Positions 1 to 12,544 of a stretch of DNA of 64,000 nucleotides are shown in pieces; the stretch's first letter is position 1, and each line of letters begins with the position of its first letter. The stretch covers positions 13,075,181-13,139,180 of the forward strand of contig NC_064036.1 of assembly GCF_932526225.1 (NCBI RefSeq), in the 5' to 3' direction. Origin of the DNA: Nematostella vectensis. Lineage: Eukaryota; Cnidaria; Anthozoa; Actiniaria; Edwardsiidae. The translations under genes and the position numbers were made by a program. The notes beneath the pieces are model-generated. The model did not search any database and was not told the DNA's origin. It saw nothing but the letters and a program-made list of their open reading frames with translations.

Positions 1-144
1 ACTTCAATAACCAATTCAATTCCATTTTCAATCAATTCAATTGTGTAAAGGATTATTGGATCAAAAGTTCAAACATAGCAAAAAGGACCGGTCTAGGGGA
101 GGGCATAAGGCCTTGTGAGAGTGTAACTATACGCGTATCCGTAC

Positions 145-3100
145 CTGGTCCCCAAGGTGCTTCTTCCACTTGAGTGTCCCATCCGGCTTGATGCAATAAA
201 TGTGGCCATCGACGCACCCGACAAACAGCGTCCCATCGGTACCGACTCGCGTGGATGATGTCACAGCACCCTCCGTCTTGAACTTCCACAGCAAAGTGCC
301 ATCGAGGCGGTTAAAGGCGCGTATGAAGTTATCATCCGTGCCGCAGTACAGCACGGTTTCGTCAGGGCTGAACGCACACATGGAGCCGCCGTCTTCAGCC
401 GTGCCGTACTTCCACATGAGGTCCCCGGTCTTGGCGTCAAGGGCATAGATCACTTGGTCATCCGAGCTGACGTACAGGGTGGCATCTGACGGATCAACCT
501 GCGCATGGAGAGAAAATGGCACAGAGAAGGCTCGTACTTATAAGAAAGGTTTGTTCCATGCAGAGATCTGAGAAATAGAAAGATCAAATCTGACGGATCC
601 GCGCATGGGAATTGAAAGGCTCATATTTCACGGATGTGTGAAATTGAAGTTTTGTTCTAAGCAGAGATCTAAGCAAAGAAAAGAAAATTGCCGCGGAACA
701 AAAGTTTGATAAACTCCATACCTTACCCTAACTCCACGCCTTTAAATTACGACTATGGTCGATCGACTTCTGCTTTATTATTGTTTACAATTGTTTATTT
801 TCAAGAAACCTTCAAAATAGCCTATCATAATTAAAGTCTAATACCTTATTAACGATATTTTATTGAAAGCATCTCAGTCACTTGCTAACTAGTAGATGGA
901 AAAGGATTCTTTGAGTGAGTCGGTTTTGTGCGAGAGCTAAAAGGCGGTGTGATTGGCCTTCGTTAACACGACCCCGTGGTGTTGACGGTTTTATGTGGCT
1001 TTCCTATGCCAGTCCGTGGCGTGTATAACTAGATGCGGGGATATTTGTTGTTAGTCCTGTTTCCTGTTGAGTGCGCTTTTTCAATGTTTGACCTGCCTCA
1101 CCTTCTTCACCAGCGTTAACTTGTCTATGATGCTAGGGTCTCGTACAGGTTTCTTGGGTTCCTCCTCTTCTTTTGCTTTCGGCTCTTCTGTAGATCATAA
1201 TACAAAAGTTAGGTACTCGTGCGAATAGCGTGATTTGCAAGCGCTAAAGTGGGTGCGTACTCTTTTCCATCTCTCTCCGAATAGCCTGCTCACAGGTGTT
1301 TAATAGGTGATTTTAGGTCTCGCACGACCAGTGCGAAACACGATGGTGGTCAGGCTACTCTTCAAGAACTACACATTATCTGCCAAGGTAACAAATAGAG
1401 CTTTTATGTATGTGATTTTTTTGTCAACCTAGTGTAGAGAGTTAAGAACAGGGGGGGGGGGGGGAACCGATACATTTGACATTTTATCATATGGATAGTA
1501 GTGGAGTAGAACTAGTGATCTAATATGCAGTACCTTTGGCGGTTTTCGTTCAACTTAGAGTAGAACTAGTGATATAACATGCAATACCCTTGGCGGTTTT
1601 CGTTCAACTGTCAGTAGAACTAGTGATATAACATGCAATACCTTTGGCGGTTTTCGTGCTAACCGGAGCTACCTCTTCGTCCTCTTGTTCTGAATACAAG
1701 CCATCCAAGCTGTCAAAATACGCCATTTGTTTGGAGTCCAGTTGCACGTGGTCCAAGTGGAAGTTCGTCCTAATGTGGTTAGGCGTTCGGGACTGCGGGA
1801 TCACCAACACGTCTTGTTCTAATGCCCATTTCAACACCACTTGACTCACAGTGGCGTCAAACACTCCCCCTATACGCTGCAATTCGAAGTTGTTCTGCAC
1901 AGGATTCTTGTCGAAGCCTTCGCGCACATACATTCCACCCAAGGTGCTACAGACAAAAAGACAAGGTGCTACAGACAAAACGGCAAGGTGCTACCGACAA
2001 AAAGACAAGGTGCTACCGACAAAAAGACAAGGTGCTACAGACAAAAAGGCAAGGTGCTACAGAAAAAAAGACAGGGTGCTACAGACAAAAAGACAAGGTA
2101 CTACAGATAAAAAGACAAGGTGCTACCGACAAAAAGACAAGGTGCTACAGACAAAAAGACAAGGTGCTACAGACAAAAAGACAAGGTGCTACAGACAAAA
2201 AGACAAGGTGCTACAGATAAAAAGTAAAGGTGCTACAGACAAAAAGACATGGTGTTACAGACAAAAAGACAAGGTGCTACCGACAAAAAGACAAGGTGCT
2301 ACAGATAAAAAGTAAAGGTGCTACAGACAAAAAGACAAGGTGCTACCGACAAAAAGACAAGGTGCTACCGACAAAAAGACAAGGTGCTACAGACAAAAAG
2401 ACAAGGTGCTACAGACACAAAGACAAGGTGCTACAGACAAAAATACAAGGTGCTACAGACAAAAAGACAAGGTGCTACAGACAAAAAGACAAGGTGCTAC
2501 AGACAAAAAGACAAGGTGCTACAGACACAAAGACAAGGTGCTACAGACAAAAAGACAGGGTGCTACAGACAAAAAGACAAGGTGCTACAGACAAAAAGAC
2601 AAGGTGCTACAGACAAAAAGACAAGGTGCTACAGACTAAAAGACAAGGTGCTACAGACAAAAAGACAAGGTGCTACAGACAAAAAGACAAGGTGCTACAG
2701 ACAAAAAGACAAGGTGCTACAGACAAAAAGACAAGGTGCTACAGACACAAAGACAAGGTGCTACCGACAAAAAGACAAGGTGCTACAGACAAAAAGACAA
2801 GGTGCTACAGACAAAAAGATAAGGTGCTACAGACAAAAATACAAGGTGCTACAGACAAAAATACAAGGTGCTACAGACAAAAAGACAAGGTGCTACAGAC
2901 AAAAAGACAAGGTGCTACAGACAAAAATACAAGGTGCTACAGACAAAAATACAAGGTGCTACAGACAAAAAGACAAGGTGCTACAGACAAAAAGACAAGG
3001 TGCTACAGACAAAAAGACAAGGTGCTACCGACAAAAATACAAGGTGCTGAAGACAAAAATACAAGGTGCTACAGACAAAAAGACAAGGTGCTACAGACAA

Positions 3101-6100
3101 AAAGACAAGAGGCTACAGACAAAAATACAAGGTGCTACAGACAAAAAGGCAAGGTGCTGAAGACAAAAAGACAAGGTGCTACAGACAAAAAGACAAGGTG
3201 CTGAAGACAAAAAGACAAGGTGCTACAGACAAAAAGACAAGGTGCTACAGACACAAAGACAAGGTGCTACAGACACAAAGACAAGGTGCTACAGACAAAA
3301 AGACAAGGTGCTACAGACAAAAAGACAAGGTGCTACAGACAAAAAGACAAGGTGCTGAAGACAAAAAGACAAGGTGCTACCGACAAAAAGACAAGGTGCT
3401 ACAGACAAAAAGACAAGGTGCTACAGACAAAAAGACAAGGTGCTGAAGACAAAAAGACAAGGTGCTACAGACAAAAAGACAAGGTGCTGAAGACAAAAAT
3501 ACAAGGTGCTACAGACAAAAAGACAAGGTGCTACAGACAAAAAGACAAGGTGCTACAGACAAAAAGACAAGGTGCTGAAGACAAAAAGACAAGGTGCTAC
3601 AGACAAAAAGACAAGGTGCTACCGACAAAAAGACAAGGTGCTACAGACAAAAATACAAGGTGCTGAAGACAAAAAGACAAGGTGCTGAAGACAAAAAGAC
3701 AAGAGGCTACAGACAAAAATACAAGGTGCTACAGACAAAAAGGCAAGGTGCTACAGACAAAAAGACAAGGTGCTACAGACAAAAAGACAAGGTGCTACAG
3801 ACAAAAAGGCAAGGTGCTACAGACAAAAAGACAGGGTGCTACAGACAAAAAAACAAGGTGCTACCGACAAAAAGGCAAGGTGCTACAGACTAAAAGACAA
3901 GGTGCTACAGACAAAAAGACAAGGTGCTACAGACAAAAAGACAAGGTGCTACAGACAAAAAGACAAGGTGCTACAGACACAAAGACAAGGTGCTACAGAC
4001 AAAAAGGCAAGGTGCTACAGACAAAAAGACAAGGTGCTACAGACAAAAAGATAAGGTGCTACAGACAAAAATACAAGGTGCTACAGACAAAAAGACAAGG
4101 TGCTACAGACAAAAAGACAAGGTGCTACAGACAAAAAGACAAGGTGCTACCGACAAAAAGACAAGGTGCTACAGACAAAAAGACAAGGTGCTACAGACAA
4201 AAAGATAAGGTGCTACAGACAAAAATACAAGGTGCTACAGACAAAAAGACAAGGTGCTGAAGACAAAAAGACAAGAGGCTACAGACAAAAAGACAAGGTG
4301 CTACAGACAAAAAGACAAGGTGCTACAGACAAAAAGGCAAGGTGCTACAGACAAAAAGACAGGGTGCTACAGACAAAAAAACAAGGTGCTACCGACAAAA
4401 AGGCAAGGTGCTACAGACAAAAAGACAAGGTGCTACAGACAAAAAGACAAGGTGCTACAGACAAAAAGACAAGGTGCTACAGACACAAAGACAAGGTGCT
4501 ACAGACAAAAATACAAGGTGCTACAGACAAAAAGACAAGGTGCTACAGACAAAAAGACAAGGTGCTACAGACAAAAAGACAAGGTGCTACAGACAAAAAG
4601 ACAAGGTGCTACAGACAAAAAGACAAGGTGCTACAGACAAAAAGACAAGGTGCTACCGACAAAAAGACAAGGTGCTACAGACAAAAAGACAAGGTGCTGA
4701 AGACAAAAAGACAAGGTGCTACAGACAAAAATACAAGGTGCTACCGACAAAAAGACAAGGTGCTACAGACAAAAAGACAAGGTGCTACCGACAAAAAGAC
4801 AAGGTGCTACAGACACAAAGACAAGGTGCTACAGACAAAAAGACAAGGTGCTACAGACAAAAAGACAAGGTGCTAACGACAAAAAGAAAAGGTGCTACAG
4901 ACAAAAAGACAAGGTGCTACAGACAAAAAGACAAGGTGCTACAGACAAAAAGACAAGGTGCTACAGATAAAAAGACAAGGTGCTACAGACAAAAAGACAA
5001 GGTGCTACAGACAAAAAGACAAGGTGCTACAGACAAAAATGCAAGGTGCTACAGACAAAAAGGCAAGGTGCTACAGATAAAAAGACAAGGTGCTACAGAC
5101 AAAAAGACAGGGTGCTACAGACAAAAAAACAAGGTGCTACCGACAAAAAAACAAGGTGCTACCGACAAAAAGGCAAGGTGCTACAGACAAAAAGACAAGG
5201 TGCTACAGACAAAAAGACAAGGTGCTACAGACACAAAGACAAGGTGCTACAGACAAAAAGGCAAGGTGCTACAGACAAAAAGTACAATTAGATCGCCCAT
5301 AAACTAGATATACACTTAATACTAAACTCAACTATAGCCCATATACTTGATATTGAACTCACCTATAGCCCATATACTTGATACTAAACTCACCTATAGC
5401 CCATATACTTGATGTTATTTTCTTTGCAGTACTGCCTGGTGGCTTTATCTTGGTAAAACGGAGTAAAAAAATTCTGAATAGCAGACGGTGGAACCTTGGC
5501 GATGTCCTTCAGCTTTTTCAGGTCCTTTACTTCAAAATTGCTGACGCCAATGCTGCGAATCTTGCCTGATAATTATAAACAACCCAAGCGCTTCATGAGC
5601 TAATGCCACAGGCTAGCACTAGGGGGTGTACTCGGATACATAGAGCTTTAATGGATTTTTGGGGGTTTAAGACATTGACCAGAATTTTAAGGGTGTAGAA
5701 AATGTTAACATTTTACTCAGTGCTACAATAAAGGCTCATCATATCCAATATAAGTATGCCATACCCCTTTTTATAGGTGTGCTATTCATTAGGGCCATTT
5801 TATAGGTGTGCTATTCATTAGGGCCATTTTATAGGTGTGCTATCACTTAGGGTCTTTTTATAGGTGTGCTATCCATTAGGGCCATTTTATAGGTGTGCTA
5901 TCACTTAGGGTCTTTTTATAGGTGTGCTATCCATTAGGGCCATTTTATAGGTGTGCTATCACTTAGGGTCTTTTTATAGGTGTGCTATCCATTAGGGCCA
6001 TTTTATAGGTGTGCTATCCCTTAGGGTCATTTTATAGGTGTGCTATCACTTAGGGTCTTTTTATGGGTGTGCTATCACTTAGGGTCTTTTTATAGGTGTG

Positions 6101-9100
6101 CTATCCATTAGGGCCATTTTATAGGTGTGCTATCACATAGGGCCATTTTATAGGTGTGCTATTCATTAGGGCCATTTTATAGGTGTGCTATCACTTAGGG
6201 CTTTTTATTGGTGAGCTATACGTTAAGGCCATTTTATTGGTGTGCTATCCATTAGGGCCATTTTATAGGTGTGCTATCACTTAGGGTCTTTTTATGGGTG
6301 TGCTATCACTTAGGGTCTTTTTATAGGTGTGCTATCCATTAGGGCCATTTTATAGGTGTGCTATCACATAGGGCCATTTTATAGGTGTGCTATTCATTAG
6401 GGCCATTTTATAGGTGTGCTATCACTTAGGGCTTTTTATTGGTGAGCTATACGTTAAGGCCATTTTATTGGTGTGCTATCCATTAGGGCCATTTTATAGG
6501 TGTGCTATCACTTAGGGTCTTTTTATGGGTGTGCTATCACTTAGGGTCTTTTTATGGGTGTGCTATCACTTAGGGTCTTTTTATGGGTGTGCTATCACTT
6601 AGGGCCATTTTATAGGTGTGCTATCCATTAGGGCCATTTTATAGGTGTGCTATCCATTAGGGCCATTTTATAGGTGTGCTATCACTTAGGGTCTTTTTAT
6701 GGGTGTGCTATCCATTAGGGCCATTTTATAGGTGTGCTATCACTTAGGGCCATTTTATAGGTGTGTATATTCATTAGGGCTATTTTATAGGTGTGCTATC
6801 ACTTAGGGCCTTTTTATTGGTGAGCTATACATTAAGGCCTTTTTATAGGTGTGCTATCCATTAGGGCCATTTTATAGGTGTGCTATCACTTAGGGCCATT
6901 TTATAGGTGAGCTATTCATTAGGGCCATTTTATAGGTGTGCTATCACATAGGGCCATTTTATAGGTGTGCTATTCATTAGGGCCATTTTATAGGTGTGCT
7001 ATCACTTAGGGCTTTTTATTGGTGAGCTATACGTTAAGGCCATTTTATAGGTGCGCTATCCATTAGGGCCATTTTATAGGTGTGCTATCACTTAGGGTCT
7101 TTTTATGGGTGTGCTATCCATTAGGGCCATTTTATAGGTGTGCTATCACTTAGGGCCATTTTATAGGTGTGCTATCCATTAGGGCCATTTTATAGGTGTG
7201 CTATCACTTAGGGTCTTTTTATGGGTGTGCTATCCATTAGGGCCATTTTATAGGTGTGCTATCACTAAGGGCCATTTTATAGGTGTGCTATCACTTAGGG
7301 CCCTTTTATGGGTGTGCTATCCATTAGGGCCATTTTATAGGTGTGCTATCCATTAGGGCCATTTTATAGGTGTGCTACCACTTAGGGCCATTTTATAGGT
7401 GTGCTATCCATTAGGCTTTTTTATAGGTGTGCTTTCCATTAGGGCCATTTTATAGGTGTGCTATCCCTTAGGGACTTTTTATAGGTGTGCTACAGTATGC
7501 ATTAGGGCCTTTTTATAGGTGTGCTATCCATTAGGCTTTTTTATAGGTGTGCTTTCCATTAGGGCCATTTTATAGGTGTGCTATCCCTTAGGGACTTTTT
7601 ATAGGTGTGCTACAGTATGCATTAGGGCCTTTTTATAGGTGTGCTAACCATTAGGGCCATTTTATAGGTGTGCTATCACTTAGGACCTATTTTTTGGTGT
7701 GCTATCTTTAAGGGCCATTTTATAGGTGTGGTATCACTTAAGGCCTTTTTATAGGTGTGCTATCCATTGGGACCTTTTTATAGGTGTGCTATCCATTAGG
7801 ACCTTTTTATAGGTGTGCTATCCATTAGGACCTTTTTATAGGTGTGCTATCCATTAGGACCTTTTTATAGGTGTGCTATCCATTAGGGCCCTTTTATAGG
7901 TGTGCTATCCATTAGGGCCCTTTTATAGGTGTGCTATCCATTAGGACCTTTTTATAGGTGTGCTATCCATTAGGGCCCTTTTATAGGTGTGCTACCCATT
8001 AGGTCCCTTTTATAGGTGTGCTATCCATTAGGGCCATTTTATAGGTGTGCTATCACTTAGGACCTATTTTTTGGTGTGCTATCCTTAAGGGCCATTTTAT
8101 AAGTGTGCTATCACTAAGGGCCATTTTATAGGTGTGCTATCACTTAGGGCCATTTTATAGGTGTGCTATCCATTAGGACCTTTTTATAGGTGTGCTATCC
8201 ATTAGGGCCCTTTTATAGGTGTGCTTTCCATTAGGGCCTTTTATAGGTGTGCTATGCCTTAGGGTCTTTTTATAGGTGTGCTATCCATTAGGACCTTTTT
8301 ATAGGTGTGCTATCCAATAGGACCTTTATATAGGTGTGCTATCCATTAGGACCTTTTTATAGTTGTGCTATCCATTAGGGCCCTTTTATAGGCGTGCTAT
8401 CCATTAGGGCCCTTTTATAGGTGTGCTATCCATTAGGACCTTTTTATAGCTGTGCTATCCATTAGGGCCCTTTTATAGGTGTGCTATCCATTAGGGCCCT
8501 TTTATAGGTGTGCTATCCATTAGGACCTTTTTATAGGTGTGCTATCCATTAGGGCCCTTTTATAGGTGTGCTACCCATTAGGTCCCTTTTATAGGTGTGC
8601 TATCCATTAGGACCTTTTTATAGCTGTACTATCCATTAGGGCCCTTTTATAGGTGTGCTATTGTATCCAAGGGCCAGGGGCTAAGGCTTTTATTTAGGGC
8701 CTTGTTATTGGTTTGCTATCCCTTAGGGCCCCTTTTATAGGCCTGTTATCCATTAGGGTCTTTTTATACCCCAGACACCTCTTCCTGTTATGTTAACCCT
8801 CTTCTTCTCTGGGCCCCTCACACTGCCAAATCTAAAATTGATACATATTTGGTGTTAGTTATAGACTGAATATTACCTTGAGATACGAGTTCCTCTAAGG
8901 CTCTCCATGAGTCTTGCCAAGTCCCTCTTGGCTCCCCTTCACCACAGGTCAAAAATGCCTCAGGTTCCATCTCGCATTCCATAGCATGGATAAGCATTAA
9001 GTCAATGTATGACGTCTATAAAACAATAGAGCTATCAATAAACAGCAGTAAAATGATTGCAAATCATTCCAATTGCTTGTACAGTACATTATAACAAATT

Positions 9101-9733
9101 TTTACTTTACCTTAAGCTTCTTCAATGATTCCTCAACTGATCGAAGAGTGTCCTCATACCCAAGATTTCTTGGCTCAACTTTGGACACAATAAAGATATC
9201 CTCTCGTGGTACCCCACTCTCCTTAATAGCAAGACCAACTGATGCTTCATCATAACCCCTGGCTTGCGCTGTGTCAATCATTCTAGCAAAAATCATGACA
9301 ATAGTTAGAATCATGGCATACTGAATACTATTGTCTCATACTTTTACTCACTTGCCTCATGCTGGCTACGGCCCTGGCTACGGCCCTGGCTACGGCCCTG
9401 GCTACGGCCCTGGCTACGGCCCTGGCTACGGCCCTGGCTACGGCCCTGGCTACGGCCCTGGCTACGGCCCTGGCTATGGCCCGTCCCCAGCTGGCGAACA
9501 GCTAAAAGCCAGCTGAATTATGACTCTATAAACACTTTAAACTTGATTTTGTGCTATATCTAAAGGCTCAATTTCCTAGCCAGCCAGCAGACAAATTTCT
9601 TAGGAACAACCTGCTGTGAGTTTGTAAAGATGGAAGAGAATTGAGACTAACCTGTAGCCTTCTTTTAATGCAACAACTATTGACTTTTGAGCATCTTCAA
9701 ACAAACCAGCAGTTCCAAACCCAAGCATGGGCA
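145..9733 (-). CDS. Aldo-keto reductase fused to PQQ-like beta-propeller repeats (partial, 7 exons seen)
   Basis: Exons in transcript order: 9652-9733, 9111-9282, 8877-9015, 5394-5565, 1642-1946, 1102-1187, 145-498. All have GT-AG borders and compatible phases. The first five encode an aldo-keto reductase: PMLGFGTAG near the N-terminus, MIDTAQARGYDE with the catalytic Asp and Tyr, IVSKVEP with the catalytic Lys, YIDLMLIHA with the active-site His, then IRSIGVSNFE, IQNFFTPFYQD and VLKWALEQDVLVIPQSRTPNHI. These enzymes reduce carbonyls with NADPH as cytosolic TIM barrels. A short Lys/Glu-rich linker exon (EEPKAKEEEEPKKP) joins them in frame to an exon with PQQ/BamB-type propeller repeats (LYVSSDDQVIYALDAKTG, VLYCGTDDNFIRAFN, TLFVGCVDGHIYCIKPDG). 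The initiator exon was not found, and the gene continues beyond base 145. The fusion is inferred from phase and spacing. Two introns consist largely of tandem repeats built on the exon edges. Confidence 0.85.
499..1101. other. Intron of the reductase-propeller gene, no other feature seen
   Basis: This AT-rich stretch separates the linker exon (1102-1187) from the propeller exon (145-498). I see no ORF, RNA gene or clear repeat in it. Confidence 0.5.
1484..1660 (-). repeat. 54-bp tandem repeat, 3 copies, carrying an exon end and 5' splice site
   Basis: Period is 54 bp (homologous points at 1531, 1585, 1639). Read on the minus strand, each copy holds GAAAACCGCCAAAG followed by GTATTGCAT or a close variant. 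That is the end of the reductase exon 1642-1946 and its donor. The copy nearest the exon is the authentic junction and the others lie just inside the intron. Confidence 0.85.
1941..5284 (-). repeat. 22-bp minisatellite, about 152 copies, each carrying a 3' splice site
   Basis: The plus-strand unit is AAGGTGCTACAGACAAAAAG plus AC, 22 bp. Spacing from 1941 to 5263 is exactly 151 periods. On the minus strand each unit reads as a pyrimidine-rich tract ending in CTGTAG, then CACCTTG. That is the acceptor and first 7 bases of exon 1642-1946. Copies vary (CTGTAG, CGGTAG, CTTCAG) but the AG looks retained in every copy I read. Long plus-strand ORFs here are a by-product of periodicity. Confidence 0.95.
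5300..5400 (-). repeat. 31-bp tandem repeat, 3 copies, carrying a 5' splice site
   Basis: Period is 31 bp (5332, 5363, 5394). Minus-strand units hold CAAGTATATGGGCTATAG followed by GTGAGTTT, the end of exon 5394-5565 with its donor. The outer copy has a changed donor (TTGAGT). Together with the 22-bp array it makes an intron whose two ends are both tandem copies of its own splice junctions. Confidence 0.9.
5757..8770. repeat. 29-bp minisatellite, about 100 copies
   Basis: The plus-strand unit is close to CATTTTATAGGTGTGCTAT + CCATTAGGGC with length 29-30 bp and many variants (TCACTTAGGG, TTTTTATAGG). Blocks of about 8 units recur, for example around 6131, 6362 and 6943, so there is higher-order duplication. 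It fills most of the intron between exons 8877-9015 and 5394-5565. Unlike the neighbouring arrays I see no exon sequence in the unit. Confidence 0.95.
9357..9480. repeat. 12-bp GC-rich tandem repeat, about 10 copies
   Basis: The unit is GGCTACGGCCCT. It lies in the intron between exons 9652-9733 and 9111-9282 and is far more GC-rich than its surroundings. A plus-strand frame reads as Gly-Tyr-Gly-Pro repeats, but I see no gene context for that. Confidence 0.9.
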
Positions 9734-9963
9734 CTATACAAGAAGAATAGAACTAGTAATCAATGCTTACAAATAGAACAGGCAATCAATGGTTATCATA
9801 CTCCCGCAGATGGTTCTGTTAATGATAAATGATAAGACCCAAAGACTCTCAATTAAAAAACAGAGTAATAAGTGCTTATTTTAATAATAATAATAATTTT
9901 ATCATTTATATAGCGCAAAATTCATTATCTATATGATCTAATGCGCTTTTACATAGAGAAGCA

Positions 9964-12544
9964 TTAATCCATTTCCATTTGGTACAGTATTGGTATATCA
10001 TTTTCCTTACTTTTGTATCCACTAGCAAGAATTGTTGTCCATTTATCAGGGTCCTCTCTGTTAGGTTGATTGGGTTCATCTCCTTTGGGCCAGAAGACTT
10101 CAGACACAGGCCGATTCTGAGAGCGACACTCAATGGTTGAAGGGGCCCTGTCCACAAGTCTTTTAAATGCTGCCATATATTTCAAGGCATCAATTTCATC
10201 TTCATCCTACATTGTAATCAAGCATAATATTAGATAAATTGTATGTATACAAGTTGTACTTATTCCTTTAGTACAGTAAGTTATACACTTATACCCCTCC
10301 AAGCTATAGCAAGCTAAGGGCCATTCTACACAACATAATGTGTCATCTGCTCTAGCTTATTGCACCATCTGCATGTAGTGCATGTTGGTTAACCCAAATA
10401 GTGAGCCAAAAAAAGCAACAAGTTTGGCTCCTTGTAGCATCTATACGGGGGTGGATTGTGTGGGTATCCACCACCCCAACCCCCTTTTTTAGTAAGAAAA
10501 AGAAAATGTCTCTTTATTTTGCTTAAATAACGCCTCACACTTATGCCCCACCCCCCCCCCCCCCCTATAATAAAATCCATTCTGGATCCCTTCCTGTAAA
10601 AGTAAGCAGTAGTTACCTCCTCTGTAGCTTCACTAAATGCTTCTTCCTCTTTAAACATGTGGAACCAGAGAGCAATGCCAATGTTGGGAGAGTCAAAGGA
10701 GCGAACATGATGCCACCAGGTTTGTGGTATGTAGAGAATGTCACCAGCATTTAGTGTCACCTGGAATTAAATAAGGAAATTAGGGAGGAAGAGGAAAACA
10801 AACAAAAAATCAAATATTATTATCAGAATTCAGTTTCACCTGGAAAAAAAACAACAAGACAATTAAATAAATTATTGTCAGAATGGGAAATTTGTCAGCA
10901 GAGATGGTAAAGATGAATTCTAATTTCTAGAGTTCTCCAATATCCCCCAAAAAAGGTTGATTAGTTGACTTGCAAGACAAGACAACCATTCAATAAAGTA
11001 ATTCAAACCATAAAGAAAATGCAGCTCTCCATGTACTGTAGAAGTCCAATTAAAAATAAAAATTCAATCTAATCATCTTTGATTTGAGCCAAGTATCTCT
11101 GGCTTATAAGGCAGAAAATATAACCCTTAGTTATCATGGCTCTTTTCAATCCCAGTGAGTGTATTTCAGACAACATGACGGAAAAACCTGCAATTTGCAA
11201 TTCCAGATAGAGAGAAGACACAATTTCTTCAGTGGCTATAGGTTTCTTGTATTACGGACTGATTTTTAAAACAAAAATAAGGTGAGGCTGAAGTGCACAT
11301 AACCAGATTTTGGCTTTTTAAGATAATTTTTCCTTGATAATCATTGCCATGTGTATCAACTCAGGGACGAAAAGCTCAAATTACAATGACACTTTACAAA
11401 AAGTCACATCAATTTAAAAAAAAGTCGCACTTGATATTTTATTTGCTATAAGTTACTTAGTACTGAGAGAAATTCTCTGCCTTATTCGATGTGAAATGGG
11501 CTTATTTGAAGCGTCACGTCATGTTTTTCCGTCATGTCATTTCAGACCTGACCAAGAAAAGTTCAAAGAACAATGAGCAGAGATTCAAACAATGATGTCA
11601 ATGGTTTACTACCACCATTTCAATCATACCTTATGAAATGGGATTTTAGCTAGATTTGGCATCCGCATGAGATCAATGGCTTCTGGGTTTAAAGGTGCAT
11701 GAGGAATAATCTTCTCTGTCACAGTCTTTTTCAGATCCAAGTGAAACAATTCACTTTGGCTATAATTAGCAAGTAGAACCACCTTTTGTCCAGACAGAAC
11801 TGTCAATAAATTCTCATAACCATCATAATGGCAACTACTACTTGTATTACCGCTACTAAACAGTAAATGAGTGCTGATGATTTGTGAAGCTTGCTCTTCA
11901 CATTGAAGGCAAAATGGCAATTTCAGATCTTCTGTCATCTGACTCTGAGGGAATGGTGAGTCCATATACACATCTTGTGTTTCGTAAATTCTAAGGAACT
12001 CACTCATATTCATTGTCCTCTTTGCTGGCGGATCTGTTGGACTGTGAACCTTCCTGTACTCTACATCGAATACCTCATGACCATATTTACTAGCTAGATA
12101 CTCTTCATCTTTCCATAATTTGAAAGCTGGCCAATCATTCGCTGCATTCCGCATGATAACTGGTCGCCGCTGACGTATAAAATGGCTATAAAAATCCTTT
12201 CCATTTAGAACATAATCTATCTCTTCAATTTCACCTAAAAGGATTGGTGACCCATGTTCTCCCAGCTTCTTAAGATGACCCGAGGGAACATGGGTCGCAG
12301 GAGGATTAATAGATTCAGTAATATCTAACTTGGGAGGTTTGGCAGTCTCCCCTTCTGCACTGTGCGACTCGGCCTGCACGGAAGCCTTTTTGTCTGCTCG
12401 TTTTGACTCGGGACTTGATGATGGAGTATCTGCTGTTTGTAAAATACCGGTGTATTGTTGAAGTGTTTCGTTATTCCATAAGTACACAGCTGCAGCGAAT
12501 AAACCAACGAGAGACGCGATCAGGAAAAACCCTGACTTCGCCAT
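9964..12544 (-). CDS. Membrane-anchored JmjC/cupin-8 Fe(II)/2-oxoglutarate oxygenase, 3 exons
   Basis: Exons 11630-12544, 10617-10760 and 9964-10206 give a 433-residue protein, all in phase 0. Residues about 5-22 form a hydrophobic signal-anchor. A Ser/Lys/Glu-rich stalk follows to about residue 90, then the catalytic domain. HYDGYEN (His239, Asp241) supplies the first two iron ligands. YIPQTWWHHVRSF in exon 2 (His322/323) supplies the distal His. The family hydroxylates proteins or other substrates; the anchor suggests a lumenal or ER/Golgi-type location with the C-terminal domain beyond the membrane. The substrate cannot be read from sequence. A second copy of exon 1 lies upstream at 13738-14703. 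The last exon encodes an acidic/basic tail (DEDEIDALKYMAAFKR) to the stop at 9964. Confidence 0.88.
10761..11629. other. Intron 1 of the JmjC gene
   Basis: This intron is AT-rich and holds no ORF I can support. Near 10826-10843 a diverged copy of the exon-2 acceptor and start appears (CCAG followed by GTGAAACTGAATTCTG, against the true CCAG GTGACACTAAATGCTG). Confidence 0.55.

Noticed and set aside
1822..5307. Long plus-strand ORFs (up to 324 codons) rich in Lys/Arg/Gln
   Set aside because: They lie wholly in the 22-bp array. Because 22 is not a multiple of 3 the same peptide appears in all three frames, and no start context or splice partner exists. They are periodicity artefacts.
5757..8770. 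29-bp array as another splice-junction repeat
   Set aside because: I compared the unit with the borders of exons 8877-9015 and 5394-5565 and found no shared exon sequence.
9331..9516. Small Gly-Tyr-Gly-Pro protein
   Set aside because: It is only a reading of the 12-bp tandem repeat inside an intron on the opposite strand.
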